A DNA stretch of 22,801 nucleotides from CAZABG01 sp964483465. GTDB lineage: Bacteria; Chlamydiota; Chlamydiia; Chlamydiales; Parachlamydiaceae. Under the pieces are notes generated by a model, which ran no database searches, was not told the origin of the DNA, and saw nothing but the letters and a program-made list of their open reading frames with translations. This document shows, in pieces, positions 15,871 through 22,801 of this stretch; the first letter of the stretch is position 1, and every line of letters starts with the position of its first letter. Position numbers and translations under genes: made by a program. The DNA lies in NCBI GenBank assembly GCA_964483465.1, contig CAZABG010000038.1:1-22801 (forward strand), in the 5' to 3' direction.

Positions 15871-17802
15871 ATGCCTAATTTAATTCTAATATTCTTGTTT
15901 GCTTTTGTTGCTTTGCACGCAAAACCAGCCGATATTACCCCTAAAGAGACCCACCAGAAGCTTGAAGAAATCATGAAACTTCATGCAAGCCAGAAAACCA
16001 TGAATGAAACGGTGGCCAAAAGATCTCTTCTCAATTTTATCGATGAAATGGATCCGACCAAAACCTATTTCATTGAAAGCGATATTAAAGAATGGCTTGA
16101 ACCCTCGGACGCTCTCGTAGAAAGAGTGATCAAGGATTACAAAGAAGATAAATTCACCGAATTTGAGCGTATCCACGCCGAAATGATTAAAGCCATCGCA
16201 CGAAGACATACCCTCGAAAAGCAAATCAATGTTGACGATCTTCCAAAAGATGTAAAAGCGAAAGAATTTAAAGACATGAAATGGGCGCAAAATACCGATG
16301 AGTTAATGACGCGCCTTTCAAGAGTCAGAGCCCTCCAAATTGAATCTGCTGCAAAATTTAATGAGGAAGTCAAAGAAAAATCGATTCAAAGAATCACAAA
16401 AAAACAGCAGAAATTTGAAGAAGACATTACTAACCCCGATCCTGTCATAAGAGAGCGTTTTATCCTTTCTGCTGTGATGAAAGCCATCACTTCGGCTCTA
16501 GATACCCATACGACCTACTTCACTCCTGAAGAGGCGCAGCAGTTTATGATATCGGTGCAGCAGCGCCTTTTTGGAATCGGTGCGCAGCTTAGAGATGATT
16601 TAAATGGTTTTACCATCACTAAAATCATTGAAGGAGGCCCCGCCTTTAATAACAAAGAATTAAAGGTGAATGACCGCGTCATCGCAGTCAATGGCGAGCC
16701 GGTTGTAGGGATGGATATTGTGGATGCGGTTGAATTAATTCGGGGTGAAGAATATACGCCCGTTACCTTGACTATCATTCGTGAAAGCGAAGTCGAAGGC
16801 AAAAAGGAAAAAGTTGAAGAGAAGAAAGACATCACCATTTTAAGGGGCGAAGTCGTTTTAAAAGAAACCCGTTTTGAAACCGATATCGAACCTTACGGAG
16901 ACGGCGTCATCGGATATGTGCGGCTTTACTCTTTTTACCAAGATCCGGATAGCTCATCGAGCGACGACATTCAGAAAGCGATCGAAAAGCTAAAAAGCGA
17001 ACATAATGTTCTCGGGCTCATTTTCGACCTAAGATACAATACGGGCGGCCTTTTATCTCAGGCTGTCGGCGTTGCCGGACAGTTTATTACTAAAGGGATT
17101 GTGGTTTCGATTAAAGACGAAACGGGCGAAGTGCAGCACTTAAGAGACCTCGACGGAAAAACGGTGTTTAACGGTCCCCTATTTGTTCTTATTAACCGCG
17201 CTTCGGCGTCAGCTTCCGAAATTGTGGCTCAAACGCTGCAAGACTACGGTAGAGCTCTCGTTGTCGGAGACGATCACTCTTTTGGAAAAGGCTCGTTTCA
17301 AACTTTTACCCTTAACACGACTAAAAATGACCACGTTAATCCAAAAGGCGAATACAAAGTAACGCGCGGCAGGTATTACACCGTTTCAGGTAAAACCCCG
17401 CAATTGAATGGAGTCATCTCGGACATAACCGTTCCTGGCCCTTTAAGCGAAACGGAAATTGGAGAAAAATTTGCGAAATATCCTCTTGAAAGCGATAAAA
17501 TCAAAGAAAACTTTGATGATGACCTTTCAGATATCCCCTTTTATCAAAGAGACAAGATCCGCTCGCTTTACAAGTTCGATCTTCAAAAGAAAGTGGACCT
17601 CTACGGCCCCTACCTTGAAACACTAAAGAAGAATTCCGCCTACCGCATCGAACATGATAAAAATTACCAAACGTTTTTAAAAGAGATTAAGAAAAACGAA
17701 GTCGATGAAGAAAACGCGTCCGAAAAATATGGACAAAACGATATTCAGCTGAATGAATCTTATAATATCATGCGGGACCTTCTATTCCTCATGAAAAAAT
17801 AA
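15871..17802 (+). CDS. tsp: tail-specific protease Tsp/Prc (S41 family, CT441-like)
   Basis: This is a periplasmic serine protease of 643 residues that degrades proteins via their C-terminal tails. ATG 15871 is preferred over the in-frame GTG at 15862, since GGGAG (15858-15862) lies eight bases upstream and the signal peptide (MPNLILIFLFAFVALHA) then starts properly. An N-terminal helical domain is followed by a PDZ domain (about residues 233-305, GIGAQL...ELIRG), then the S41 protease core (YGDGVIGYVRL, FDLRYNTGGLL). The catalytic set is Ser447 in RASASASE, Lys473 in FGKGSFQ and Gln477. The Ser-Lys-Gln spacing (26 and 4) equals that of C. trachomatis CT441. A helical C-terminal domain ends at 17802, 12 bases before the next gene. 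The base composition is richer in G+C than the upstream cluster. Confidence 0.95.
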   Translation: MPNLILIFLFAFVALHAKPADITPKETHQKLEEIMKLHASQKTMNETVAKRSLLNFIDEMDPTKTYFIESDIKEWLEPSDALVERVIKDYKEDKFTEFERIHAEMIKAIARRHTLEKQINVDDLPKDVKAKEFKDMKWAQNTDELMTRLSRVRALQIESAAKFNEEVKEKSIQRITKKQQKFEEDITNPDPVIRERFILSAVMKAITSALDTHTTYFTPEEAQQFMISVQQRLFGIGAQLRDDLNGFTITKIIEGGPAFNNKELKVNDRVIAVNGEPVVGMDIVDAVELIRGEEYTPVTLTIIRESEVEGKKEKVEEKKDITILRGEVVLKETRFETDIEPYGDGVIGYVRLYSFYQDPDSSSSDDIQKAIEKLKSEHNVLGLIFDLRYNTGGLLSQAVGVAGQFITKGIVVSIKDETGEVQHLRDLDGKTVFNGPLFVLINRASASASEIVAQTLQDYGRALVVGDDHSFGKGSFQTFTLNTTKNDHVNPKGEYKVTRGRYYTVSGKTPQLNGVISDITVPGPLSETEIGEKFAKYPLESDKIKENFDDDLSDIPFYQRDKIRSLYKFDLQKKVDLYGPYLETLKKNSAYRIEHDKNYQTFLKEIKKNEVDEENASEKYGQNDIQLNESYNIMRDLLFLMKK

Positions 17803-17814
17803 ATGGGATTTACT

Positions 17815-18321
17815 ATGTGCGTCGATGTAAACGTCTACAATAGCGTAAAAACTTTCGTAACGTTAACCGTCATTCCCGACGCCTTAAGTTCTATTGCGAT
17901 AAAATATTTTCCTCCTAGGGAATTTTCTCCTCTATCATGCCGCGGCATTTTTATATCCACTCTTTCGATAGGTTATTTTATCTACAGTAAGGGCGATTGG
18001 ATAGCTCTTCCTGCATGCTTGTACGGTATCATAGAACAAAGCATAGCCCTTTACGAGATGGGGAAAAAAATATGGCCTGATTTGAAAGTTTATTTAGAAG
18101 AAAATAAGGAAATACAAGCTCAACTTGATGAAATTAAAGCGGGAATGGACGAATTGAACCAAAAAAACATTTCCGTAAGAAGATTTAGGCTAAGATATAA
18201 CCGTGTCTTAGAACGTTTTAACCAATTGGATTTTAGAGATAACTCTGAAGTGTTCAAGATCGTTAGTGCTTTATTTCAAGAATTTCAAATTTATAAAAAT
18301 CAACATTTAAGGGCCGGTTGA
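17815..18321 (+). CDS. hypothetical protein A1, hydrophobic N-half and helical C-half (Inc-like candidate)
   Basis: The protein has 168 residues and no recognised family. I start at ATG 17815, not 17803, because the paralogue at 19028 begins with the same Met-Cys-Val and GGGA lies five bases before it. Hydrophobic stretches are at about residues 11-30 and a pair at about 43-57 and 62-79. A charged helical region (about 90-150, KEIQAQLDEIKAGMDELNQK) follows. By eye, about 60 of the first 140 residues are identical to A2 without gaps, including IPDA, LYG and LNQKNI. The close pair of hydrophobic segments resembles chlamydial inclusion-membrane proteins, but no secretion signal can be proven here. 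It follows tsp by 12 bases and is probably cotranscribed with it. Confidence 0.8.
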   Translation: MCVDVNVYNSVKTFVTLTVIPDALSSIAIKYFPPREFSPLSCRGIFISTLSIGYFIYSKGDWIALPACLYGIIEQSIALYEMGKKIWPDLKVYLEENKEIQAQLDEIKAGMDELNQKNISVRRFRLRYNRVLERFNQLDFRDNSEVFKIVSALFQEFQIYKNQHLRAG

Positions 18322-18381
18322 TAAGTTCTCTAATCAACGTACGAACTTCGACTCTTAGCTTGAAGAAACAAAGGAACGATT

Positions 18382-18804
18382 ATGGTATTTCCTCTTATCA
18401 GAGATGAATTCTTATTGGGTTCTTATGCAACGGCTGCAGCCAATCAGTTAACTAAACTCGCACTAAATCGCCTTGGTATAGAGGCAGAAGATCATTCAAC
18501 TTTTAAAGTCCTTTCGATCGCTGCAACAAATATTGGACTGTATTACGCGACCGGCTGCCCTTTTGTAACGATTCCCGGATTCACTTATGGACTATACCTA
18601 TCTATTAAGGAATGTTTTCCTAAACAAACGCCTGAAGCAAAAGCCCTAGAAAATCAGTTATGGGGAACAGGCGAAGATCCTAAAACATTTACCGAACTTT
18701 ATAAAGAGGCGTTGCGAGAAAATGAAAGGTTGAAAGCAGAGTTTATAGAAAGTACTGCGCGATTTGAAGCAGCCTTGAGAAGGAATCAGCATAAAGAATC
18801 ATAA
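18382..18804 (+). CDS. hypothetical protein B1 (hydrophobic N-half, charged helical C-end)
   Basis: The protein has 140 residues and an unknown family. AAGGAA (18371-18376) lies five bases before ATG 18382. Moderately hydrophobic stretches (about residues 12-30 and 43-73, including TIPGFTYGLYLSIKE) precede a charged helical tail (about 95-140, YKEALRENERLKAEF). It is related to B2 (19553-19984): both have 'LTKLALNRLGI' or 'ITKAALNSLGI', then a hydrophobic stretch and 'PGxxxGLxLxxKE'. Sixty bases separate it from A1. It may be membrane-associated; function is unknown. Confidence 0.75.
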   Translation: MVFPLIRDEFLLGSYATAAANQLTKLALNRLGIEAEDHSTFKVLSIAATNIGLYYATGCPFVTIPGFTYGLYLSIKECFPKQTPEAKALENQLWGTGEDPKTFTELYKEALRENERLKAEFIESTARFEAALRRNQHKES

Positions 18805-18849
18805 TGGAAGTCCCTGCTTACATTCCCGACCGACGGACAATTAGCGCAA

Positions 18850-19016
18850 AATAAAGAAACCCTCATGCTGTATCGAACATGATAAAAGTTACCAACCGTT
18901 TTAGAAAAGCGTAGTCATTAAAAAAACCGTTTTCGAAAAATAGGGATAAAACGATAAAAAAGCTGAATGCTTCTTATCATAAAATGCGAAAACTTTTTCC
19001 TTCTGAAAATAAATAA
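18850..19016 (+). pseudogene. decayed duplicate of the tsp 3' end
   Basis: The stretch before A2 resembles the end of tsp. It reads IEHDKSYQPF (tsp: IEHDKNYQTF), then a disrupted part with EK, stop, G, stop, ND (tsp EKYGQND). After a frame change comes LNASYHKMRKLFPSENK and a stop at 19014-19016 (tsp LNESYNIMRDLLFLMKK and stop). Several stop codons and at least one frame change show it is not coding. The left boundary is fuzzy and lies somewhere between about 18845 and 18870. It is 12 bases upstream of the A2 start, the same distance that separates tsp from A1, and it now forms the leader of A2. Confidence 0.88.
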
Positions 19017-19027
19017 AAGGATTTTCT

Positions 19028-19537
19028 ATGTGCGTCGGAGTTGAACCTTATAAAGCCGTATCGGATTATTTAACGCTCACATTCATCCCCGATGCAATGT
19101 GCTCTATTGCGTTAAAATATATTAAGCCGAGAGGAATTCCTCCTCTATCCTACAGGGGGATCACGGTGTGTGTTTTATCTCTAGGCTACGTTTTTTTAGG
19201 AAAGGATGAATGCATCGGCACCGCTGCCTTTTTATACGGCGCTCTTCTTCAGGCAAAATCGATTTACGATTTAGGAAAAGTCGTTTTACCTAATTATTTA
19301 AACTACCAATCCCTTGAAGACGAGATTTCTGATAAGCTAAATGTCATTCGTACAAAAATGAATCAGCTAAATCAAAAAAATATAGGCACAAAACCGTTTA
19401 ATAAACGGTACACGCGTTTAGTCGAGCGTTTTAATCACGTTTCTCCCGATACTATAAATGAAATTCGAAATGATACTTATCGTCTTTTTAGCGATTTAAG
19501 TAGGTATATCTACGATAAGCTCCCTAATAGGGCTTGA
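19028..19537 (+). CDS. hypothetical protein A2, paralogue of A1
   Basis: The protein has 169 residues and starts Met-Cys-Val like A1, with AAAGG (19016-19020) seven bases upstream. Hydrophobic segments lie near residues 11-30 and 45-80. A charged helical C-half contains LNQKNI and KRYTRLVERFNH, both matching A1. The conserved RGI, LSxGY and LYG positions are spaced as in A1 with no gaps over about 140 residues. The tails differ. No family is recognised. The paired hydrophobic segments again suggest a membrane or inclusion-membrane protein, which is inference. Confidence 0.8.
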   Translation: MCVGVEPYKAVSDYLTLTFIPDAMCSIALKYIKPRGIPPLSYRGITVCVLSLGYVFLGKDECIGTAAFLYGALLQAKSIYDLGKVVLPNYLNYQSLEDEISDKLNVIRTKMNQLNQKNIGTKPFNKRYTRLVERFNHVSPDTINEIRNDTYRLFSDLSRYIYDKLPNRA

Positions 19538-19552
19538 ATTAAGAGGTTTATA

Positions 19553-19984
19553 ATGATTTCTGCTATCGCAAAAAGTGATCTGCTATGGGGTATTATAGCT
19601 ACCGGCACCGTCGATACAATAACCAAAGCCGCTTTAAACTCGCTTGGCATTCAAAATGATCTAGTAGGAAGAGGCGCTGCAGCCGCGGTTCTTAATACGG
19701 CCATTTTTGTTTGTACGGATAAATTTTTATTCTCGATGCCGGGTATTGTTTGGGGATTATCTCTTCAGCTAAAAGAATTATTCTCCCTTCAAATGCGAAT
19801 AAATCAATTGAATGAAGAGAGGCAGGGCATGCAAGCTAAACTCACTCAACTAGAATCTGAGCTTGATAAGGAAAGAAAGAATATAGATGCTTTAGAAAGA
19901 GCTATCTATGAAGTAGAAAACGTGGATAATTCGGCATTAATCGCACAGCTGCAAGGCGCCATCGCACAATTAGAGCAAAAATAG
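19553..19984 (+). CDS. hypothetical protein B2, paralogue of B1, with C-terminal coiled coil
   Basis: The protein has 143 residues. AAGAGG (19541-19546) lies six bases before ATG 19553, and 15 bases separate it from A2. Hydrophobic parts (about residues 10-25 and 40-75) are followed by a strong heptad-like region (about 80-140, e.g. LTQLESELDKERKNIDALE). This tail is more clearly coiled-coil than that of B1 and ends in a short repetitive motif (IAQLQGAIAQLEQK). A membrane anchor plus coiled coil is a layout also seen in chlamydial IncA-type proteins, but no sequence similarity to IncA is visible. Function is unknown. Confidence 0.77.
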   Translation: MISAIAKSDLLWGIIATGTVDTITKAALNSLGIQNDLVGRGAAAAVLNTAIFVCTDKFLFSMPGIVWGLSLQLKELFSLQMRINQLNEERQGMQAKLTQLESELDKERKNIDALERAIYEVENVDNSALIAQLQGAIAQLEQK

Positions 19985-20062
19985 ATAAGTCACATAAGAG
20001 TACTCTTGCTCGCATTGAATGCTAAAATATTTTTTTCACTTGTTGCCTTATAGCGCACCCCC

Positions 20063-20091
20063 TTCCTAAATACCCGTTTAAATGGTAATAT
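20063..20091 (+). promoter_or_regulatory. sigma70-type promoter candidate for gltX-mscS
   Basis: TTCCTA (20063-20068) and TAATAT (20086-20091) are 17 bases apart and lie 22 bases before the gltX start. The -10 is good and the -35 is weak. Confidence 0.35.
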
Positions 20092-20112
20092 AGTTCCTTT
20101 TAAGAGGATAAA

Positions 20113-21615
20113 ATGTCAGTTAGAGTCAGGATTGCCCCTTCCCCTACCGGAGATCCACACGTAGGTACCGCCTACATGGCGCTTTTCAATTTAATATTTG
20201 CCAAAAGATTCAACGGCAAATTCATTTTAAGAATCGAAGATACCGATCAGTCGAGAAGCCGTCCTGAATATGAAGAAAATATTTACAAAGCTCTTAATTG
20301 GTGCGGCCTGCAGTGGGATGAAGGTCCGGATGTCGGCGGCCCTTATGGCCCTTATAGACAATCCGAAAGATTCCATATTTATAAGGACTATGCCCACGAA
20401 CTGTTGAATAAAGGGCAGGCTTATAAATGCTTCTGTACGGCGGAAGAACTTGATGAAATGCGTGAGATGCAGTCAAAAACCGGCCAAAAAATGGGCTACG
20501 ATCGCAGGTGCCGCAACTTAAGCCCTAAAGAGATTGAAGAAAGGGAAAGTAAAGGGCTTCCGTCTGTCATCCGTTTAAAGATGCCATTGACGGGCGAATG
20601 TGTTTATGAAGACCAAATTAAAGGTAGAATCACCTGCCCTTGGGCAGACATAGACGATCAGATTTTATTGAAATCGGACGGATTCCCCACTTATCACCTT
20701 GCAAACGTCGTGGATGATCATTTGATGGAAATCACTCACGTTATCCGCGGTGACGAATGGATGAGCTCGACCCCTAAGCACGTCTACTTATATGAAGCTT
20801 TCGGCTGGACGCCGCCGACCTTCATGCATATGCCGCTCCTATTAGGCCGAGACGGGAAAAAACTTTCGAAAAGAAAAAATCCGACATCGATTTTCTATTA
20901 CCGCGATTCGGGCTTTTTACCTGAAGCGTTTTTGAACTTTCTTACGCTGATGGGCTACTCGATGCCGAACGATCAAGAGATCTATCCGCTAGAGCAGATT
21001 ATCCGTGAATTCGATCCTAAGCGTATCGGTGTATCGGGAGCGGTATTCGATGTGACGAAGTTAGAATGGCTCAACCAGCAGTATTTAATCAAAAATATTC
21101 CTGTAGAAAACCTCTGGGAAAGGATTAAAAGCTGGAGCTTTAACGATGAATTCATGAAGAAACTAATGCCGATGGTTCATTCGCGCATTAAGACTTTTGG
21201 CGAATTCATTGAATTAACCGACTTCCTCTTTATTAACCACCTCAAGTATACCCCTGAGCTGTTTGATGTTAAAGGGCTAAACCCTGAAGCAAGGGCCATG
21301 GTTTTGCAAACCCTGATTTGGTCGCTTGATAAACAGGAAGATTGGAGCGGACAAGGCCTAAATACCGCGTCGCGAGAAGTGACAGAGGCCTGGGGCCTCA
21401 ACTTCAAAAAGAGCGTTATCCCGCTGCTTTTTGCGACCTTTATGGGCAAATTGCAAGGGCCTCCCCTCTTTGACTCGGTAGAGATTCTTGGAAAGGACAG
21501 AACCCGCGCTCGTCTTTTGAACGCGATTGAATTTTTAGGATCCATTTCAAATAAAAAGATGGATGCTTTAAAGAAAGCCTGGGATAAAAAAGACCTTAAG
21601 GAGCTTGCCCAATGA
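20113..21615 (+). CDS. gltX: glutamyl-tRNA synthetase
   Basis: This class I aminoacyl-tRNA synthetase of 500 residues charges tRNA with glutamate in the cytoplasm. The N-terminus shows RIAPSPTGDPHVGTA, with the HIGH-type motif His16-Val-Gly-Thr. RIEDTDQSRSRPE follows, and the KMSKS-type loop is KLSKR at residues 250-254. A Cys-x-Cys pair (KCFCT) and a later Cys (RRC) fit the zinc-binding insertion of bacterial GluRS. AGAGGA lies just before ATG 20113. The stop overlaps mscS (ATGA). Its position after tsp and a few small genes matches Chlamydia gene order. Whether it also charges tRNA-Gln for GatCAB conversion cannot be read from this window. Confidence 0.97.
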   Translation: MSVRVRIAPSPTGDPHVGTAYMALFNLIFAKRFNGKFILRIEDTDQSRSRPEYEENIYKALNWCGLQWDEGPDVGGPYGPYRQSERFHIYKDYAHELLNKGQAYKCFCTAEELDEMREMQSKTGQKMGYDRRCRNLSPKEIEERESKGLPSVIRLKMPLTGECVYEDQIKGRITCPWADIDDQILLKSDGFPTYHLANVVDDHLMEITHVIRGDEWMSSTPKHVYLYEAFGWTPPTFMHMPLLLGRDGKKLSKRKNPTSIFYYRDSGFLPEAFLNFLTLMGYSMPNDQEIYPLEQIIREFDPKRIGVSGAVFDVTKLEWLNQQYLIKNIPVENLWERIKSWSFNDEFMKKLMPMVHSRIKTFGEFIELTDFLFINHLKYTPELFDVKGLNPEARAMVLQTLIWSLDKQEDWSGQGLNTASREVTEAWGLNFKKSVIPLLFATFMGKLQGPPLFDSVEILGKDRTRARLLNAIEFLGSISNKKMDALKKAWDKKDLKELAQ

Positions 21616-22619
21616 CACCCTTTGTAGAAGTTGCCATCATTTTATTCATAGCCCTTTTGCTTCACCTATTCTTTGATAGGCTGATTGCAAAAATTGCAGA
21701 TAAGGTGAAAGGACACCCTATACAAAGAGCGGCACTCGAAGCAACGACAAAGCCGCTTCCCCTTTATATTTGGTTATTCGCGCTTGTAAAAACGGCAAAT
21801 GCCCTTAGCCAAAATTTCCTTGGTTATCCGATCATTCAAGATGCCGGAATGTGGCTTAAAGCCTCCTTCTGGCTCTTTTTTGCCTGGTTTCTCTTTAGAT
21901 GGAAGCAAGGCGCAATTAAGGGCTATGCTTTTAAAGAGAAAACTTCCCGCGATTTAATCGATAAGACGCTTACAGTACTCATCTTATTCATTACCCTTGT
22001 ATCGATCCTTGATGTAACAGGGCAAAGCATGGCCACTTTGATCGCCTTTGGAGGCGTTAGCGGTCTTGCCATCGCATTTGCGTCCCAACAGGTGATCGCC
22101 AATTTCTTCGGCGGCCTTATGATCTATTTGACCCAACCCTTCACTTTAGGCGAGTGGGTTAAATTACCGGAAAAAGATGTTGAGGGCCATATAGAGGAAA
22201 TAGGCTGGTACATGACTTTGATCCGGGGCCTTGATAAGCGTCCTATATATGTTCCGAATTCGGCCTTTTCGAGCGTTTTAGTCATGAATCCTTCAAGGAT
22301 GAGCCATCGTGAAATTCTTGAGATGGTAGGCGTTCGATATTCCGATTTGCAAAAAGTTCCTGCTATAACTGCAAAAATCAAAGAGTACCTTAAGTCCAAT
22401 CCTAAAATCGATAAGAAGGAAAAGTTGCTTGCTCACTTAGATAACTACTCTCCCTCTTCTGTTGATATCAAAGTGCAGTGCTTTACAAAAGAGATCGACA
22501 GCGTCGCATTTCAAGAGGTAAAGCAAGAGGTGCTTTTTAAAATAGCTGAAATCCTTTCGGAAGAGAAAGCAGAGCTTGCTTATCCGACTCAAGTGCTGCA
22601 CGTAAAAAATGATCATTAA
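21612..22619 (+). CDS. MscS-family mechanosensitive channel
   Basis: This is a small-conductance mechanosensitive channel protein of 335 residues in the inner membrane, expected to release solutes under hypo-osmotic stress. Hydrophobic helices lie near residues 2-20, 52-68, 76-95 and 117-135. The pore-lining region (about 140-175) reads GGVSGLAIAFASQQVIANFFGG, the Gly/Ala-rich signature of the family (shown here in pieces: GGVSGLAIAFA and SQQVIANFFGG). The beta domain with GHIEEIGWYMTLIR and VPNSAF follows. AAGGAG (21598-21603) lies eight bases before ATG 21612, within the end of gltX, and the two genes overlap as ATGA. They form an operon. Confidence 0.93.
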   Translation: MTPFVEVAIILFIALLLHLFFDRLIAKIADKVKGHPIQRAALEATTKPLPLYIWLFALVKTANALSQNFLGYPIIQDAGMWLKASFWLFFAWFLFRWKQGAIKGYAFKEKTSRDLIDKTLTVLILFITLVSILDVTGQSMATLIAFGGVSGLAIAFASQQVIANFFGGLMIYLTQPFTLGEWVKLPEKDVEGHIEEIGWYMTLIRGLDKRPIYVPNSAFSSVLVMNPSRMSHREILEMVGVRYSDLQKVPAITAKIKEYLKSNPKIDKKEKLLAHLDNYSPSSVDIKVQCFTKEIDSVAFQEVKQEVLFKIAEILSEEKAELAYPTQVLHVKNDH

Positions 22620-22801
22620 TTCGATTTTAACGGGCGAAAAACCTCGTTTAAATCTCGCAATTACTATTGGAGCATGCTTAGTTACTGCCATTGCTTTGAG
22701 CATTATTGCCTCTCCTCTATTTTGGTCTTGCGTCCTCGTCTCAGGAACCGTTGCTGCCATTATTCCGGCAGCTTGCGTTCTCAGAGCAAGACGAATTGAG
22801 C
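22609..22801 (+). CDS. start of a hydrophobic, possibly Inc-like protein (cut by window end)
   Basis: An open frame starts at ATG 22609, overlapping the mscS stop by 11 bases in another frame, and runs to the window end (64 codons). It reads MIINSILTGEKPRLN, then two hydrophobic lobes (about residues 17-33 and 37-56) with a short turn, then a basic stretch ending Arg-Ala-Arg-Arg-Ile-Glu. A bilobed hydrophobic domain of about 40 residues is characteristic of chlamydial Inc proteins. No ribosome site is obvious, so translational coupling to mscS is likely. The minus-strand frame across the same stretch is taken as a shadow. The full length and function cannot be seen. Confidence 0.5.
   Translation, partial: MIINSILTGEKPRLNLAITIGACLVTAIALSIIASPLFWSCVLVSGTVAAIIPAACVLRARRIE

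Larger units (their letters stand above)
17646..18804 (+). repeat. tandem segmental duplication, copy 1 (tsp 3' end + A1 + B1)
   Basis: This is the left copy of a roughly 1.2-kb segment: the last ~155 bases of tsp, then A1 and B1. It is related to about 18868-19984. Order, spacing and coding content match, but the sequence has diverged. The shared boundary is visible at CATCGAACATGATAAA (from 17646), which recurs as TATCGAACATGATAAA at 18871. Confidence 0.75.
18868..19984 (+). repeat. tandem segmental duplication, copy 2 (tsp remnant + A2 + B2)
   Basis: This is the right copy of the segment described at 17646-18804. The tsp part has decayed while the A2 and B2 reading frames are intact, so both were presumably kept by selection. 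Confidence 0.75.

Noticed and set aside
18317..18338. Hairpin GTTGAT/ATCAAC after A1
   Set aside because: Six-base stem with a ten-base loop and no T-run; too weak for a terminator call.
19996..20007. Twelve-base palindrome AAGAGTACTCTT before gltX
   Set aside because: A single short palindrome without a second copy or recognised operator; could be chance.
1..22801. tRNA, rRNA, CRISPR or riboswitch
   Set aside because: None was recognised on reading through; intergenic gaps are mostly too short or filled by pseudogenes.

Overview
The window looks like a stretch of a Chlamydiae chromosome, most likely from an amoeba-associated (Parachlamydiales-type) lineage. The main clue is gene order. A tail-specific protease (Tsp) is followed, after a few small genes, by glutamyl-tRNA synthetase. 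As I recall it, Chlamydia trachomatis has CT441 tsp, then crpA/omcB/omcA, then CT445 gltX. The Tsp catalytic spacing (S447, K473, Q477 here) equals that of CT441 (S455, K481, Q485). Small proteins with paired hydrophobic segments, like chlamydial inclusion-membrane (Inc) proteins, support this. The genus cannot be named from the sequence alone.

Region 1 (1-13495) is a plus-strand chain of nine genes. Seven of the eight junctions overlap (ATGA, TAATG or TGATG) or are at most 39 bases apart, so this is probably one operon whose 5' end lies outside the window. It encodes a TolC-family lipoprotein, a two-domain multicopper oxidase with Met/His-rich ends, a DUF2231-like membrane protein, a short alpha-glucan phosphorylase, a DUF302 protein, a complete CzcC-CzcB-CzcA type RND metal efflux system and a CadA/ZntA-type (P1B-2) ATPase. 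A coherent model is that the ATPase moves Zn/Cd/Co-type ions from cytoplasm to periplasm, CzcCBA expels them from the cell, and the oxidase with its companion proteins handles periplasmic copper. The role of the phosphorylase in this setting is unexplained. The region is visibly more AT-rich than what follows and reads as an acquired metal-resistance island.

Region 2 (13496-15870) is a decay zone. It holds a pseudogene of an ATP-cone plus restriction-endonuclease-like protein (four frame changes), then a dead insertion sequence of about 1.3 kb with 13/15-matching terminal inverted repeats and a transposase carrying five frame changes and two in-frame stops. After that come one minus-strand ORF of unknown function and the leader of tsp.

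Region 3 (15871-22801) is richer in G+C and looks like chromosomal backbone: tsp, four small genes, gltX, an MscS-type channel, and the start of a hydrophobic, possibly Inc-like, gene cut by the window edge. The four small genes are an A-B pair in two copies (A1-B1-A2-B2). Upstream of A2 lies a degenerate copy of the 3' end of tsp. This shows that the second pair arose by tandem duplication of a tsp-tail/A/B segment. The tsp tail copy decayed while A2 and B2 stayed open. These A/B genes occupy the slot that holds cysteine-rich envelope genes in Chlamydia and are the least described part of the window.
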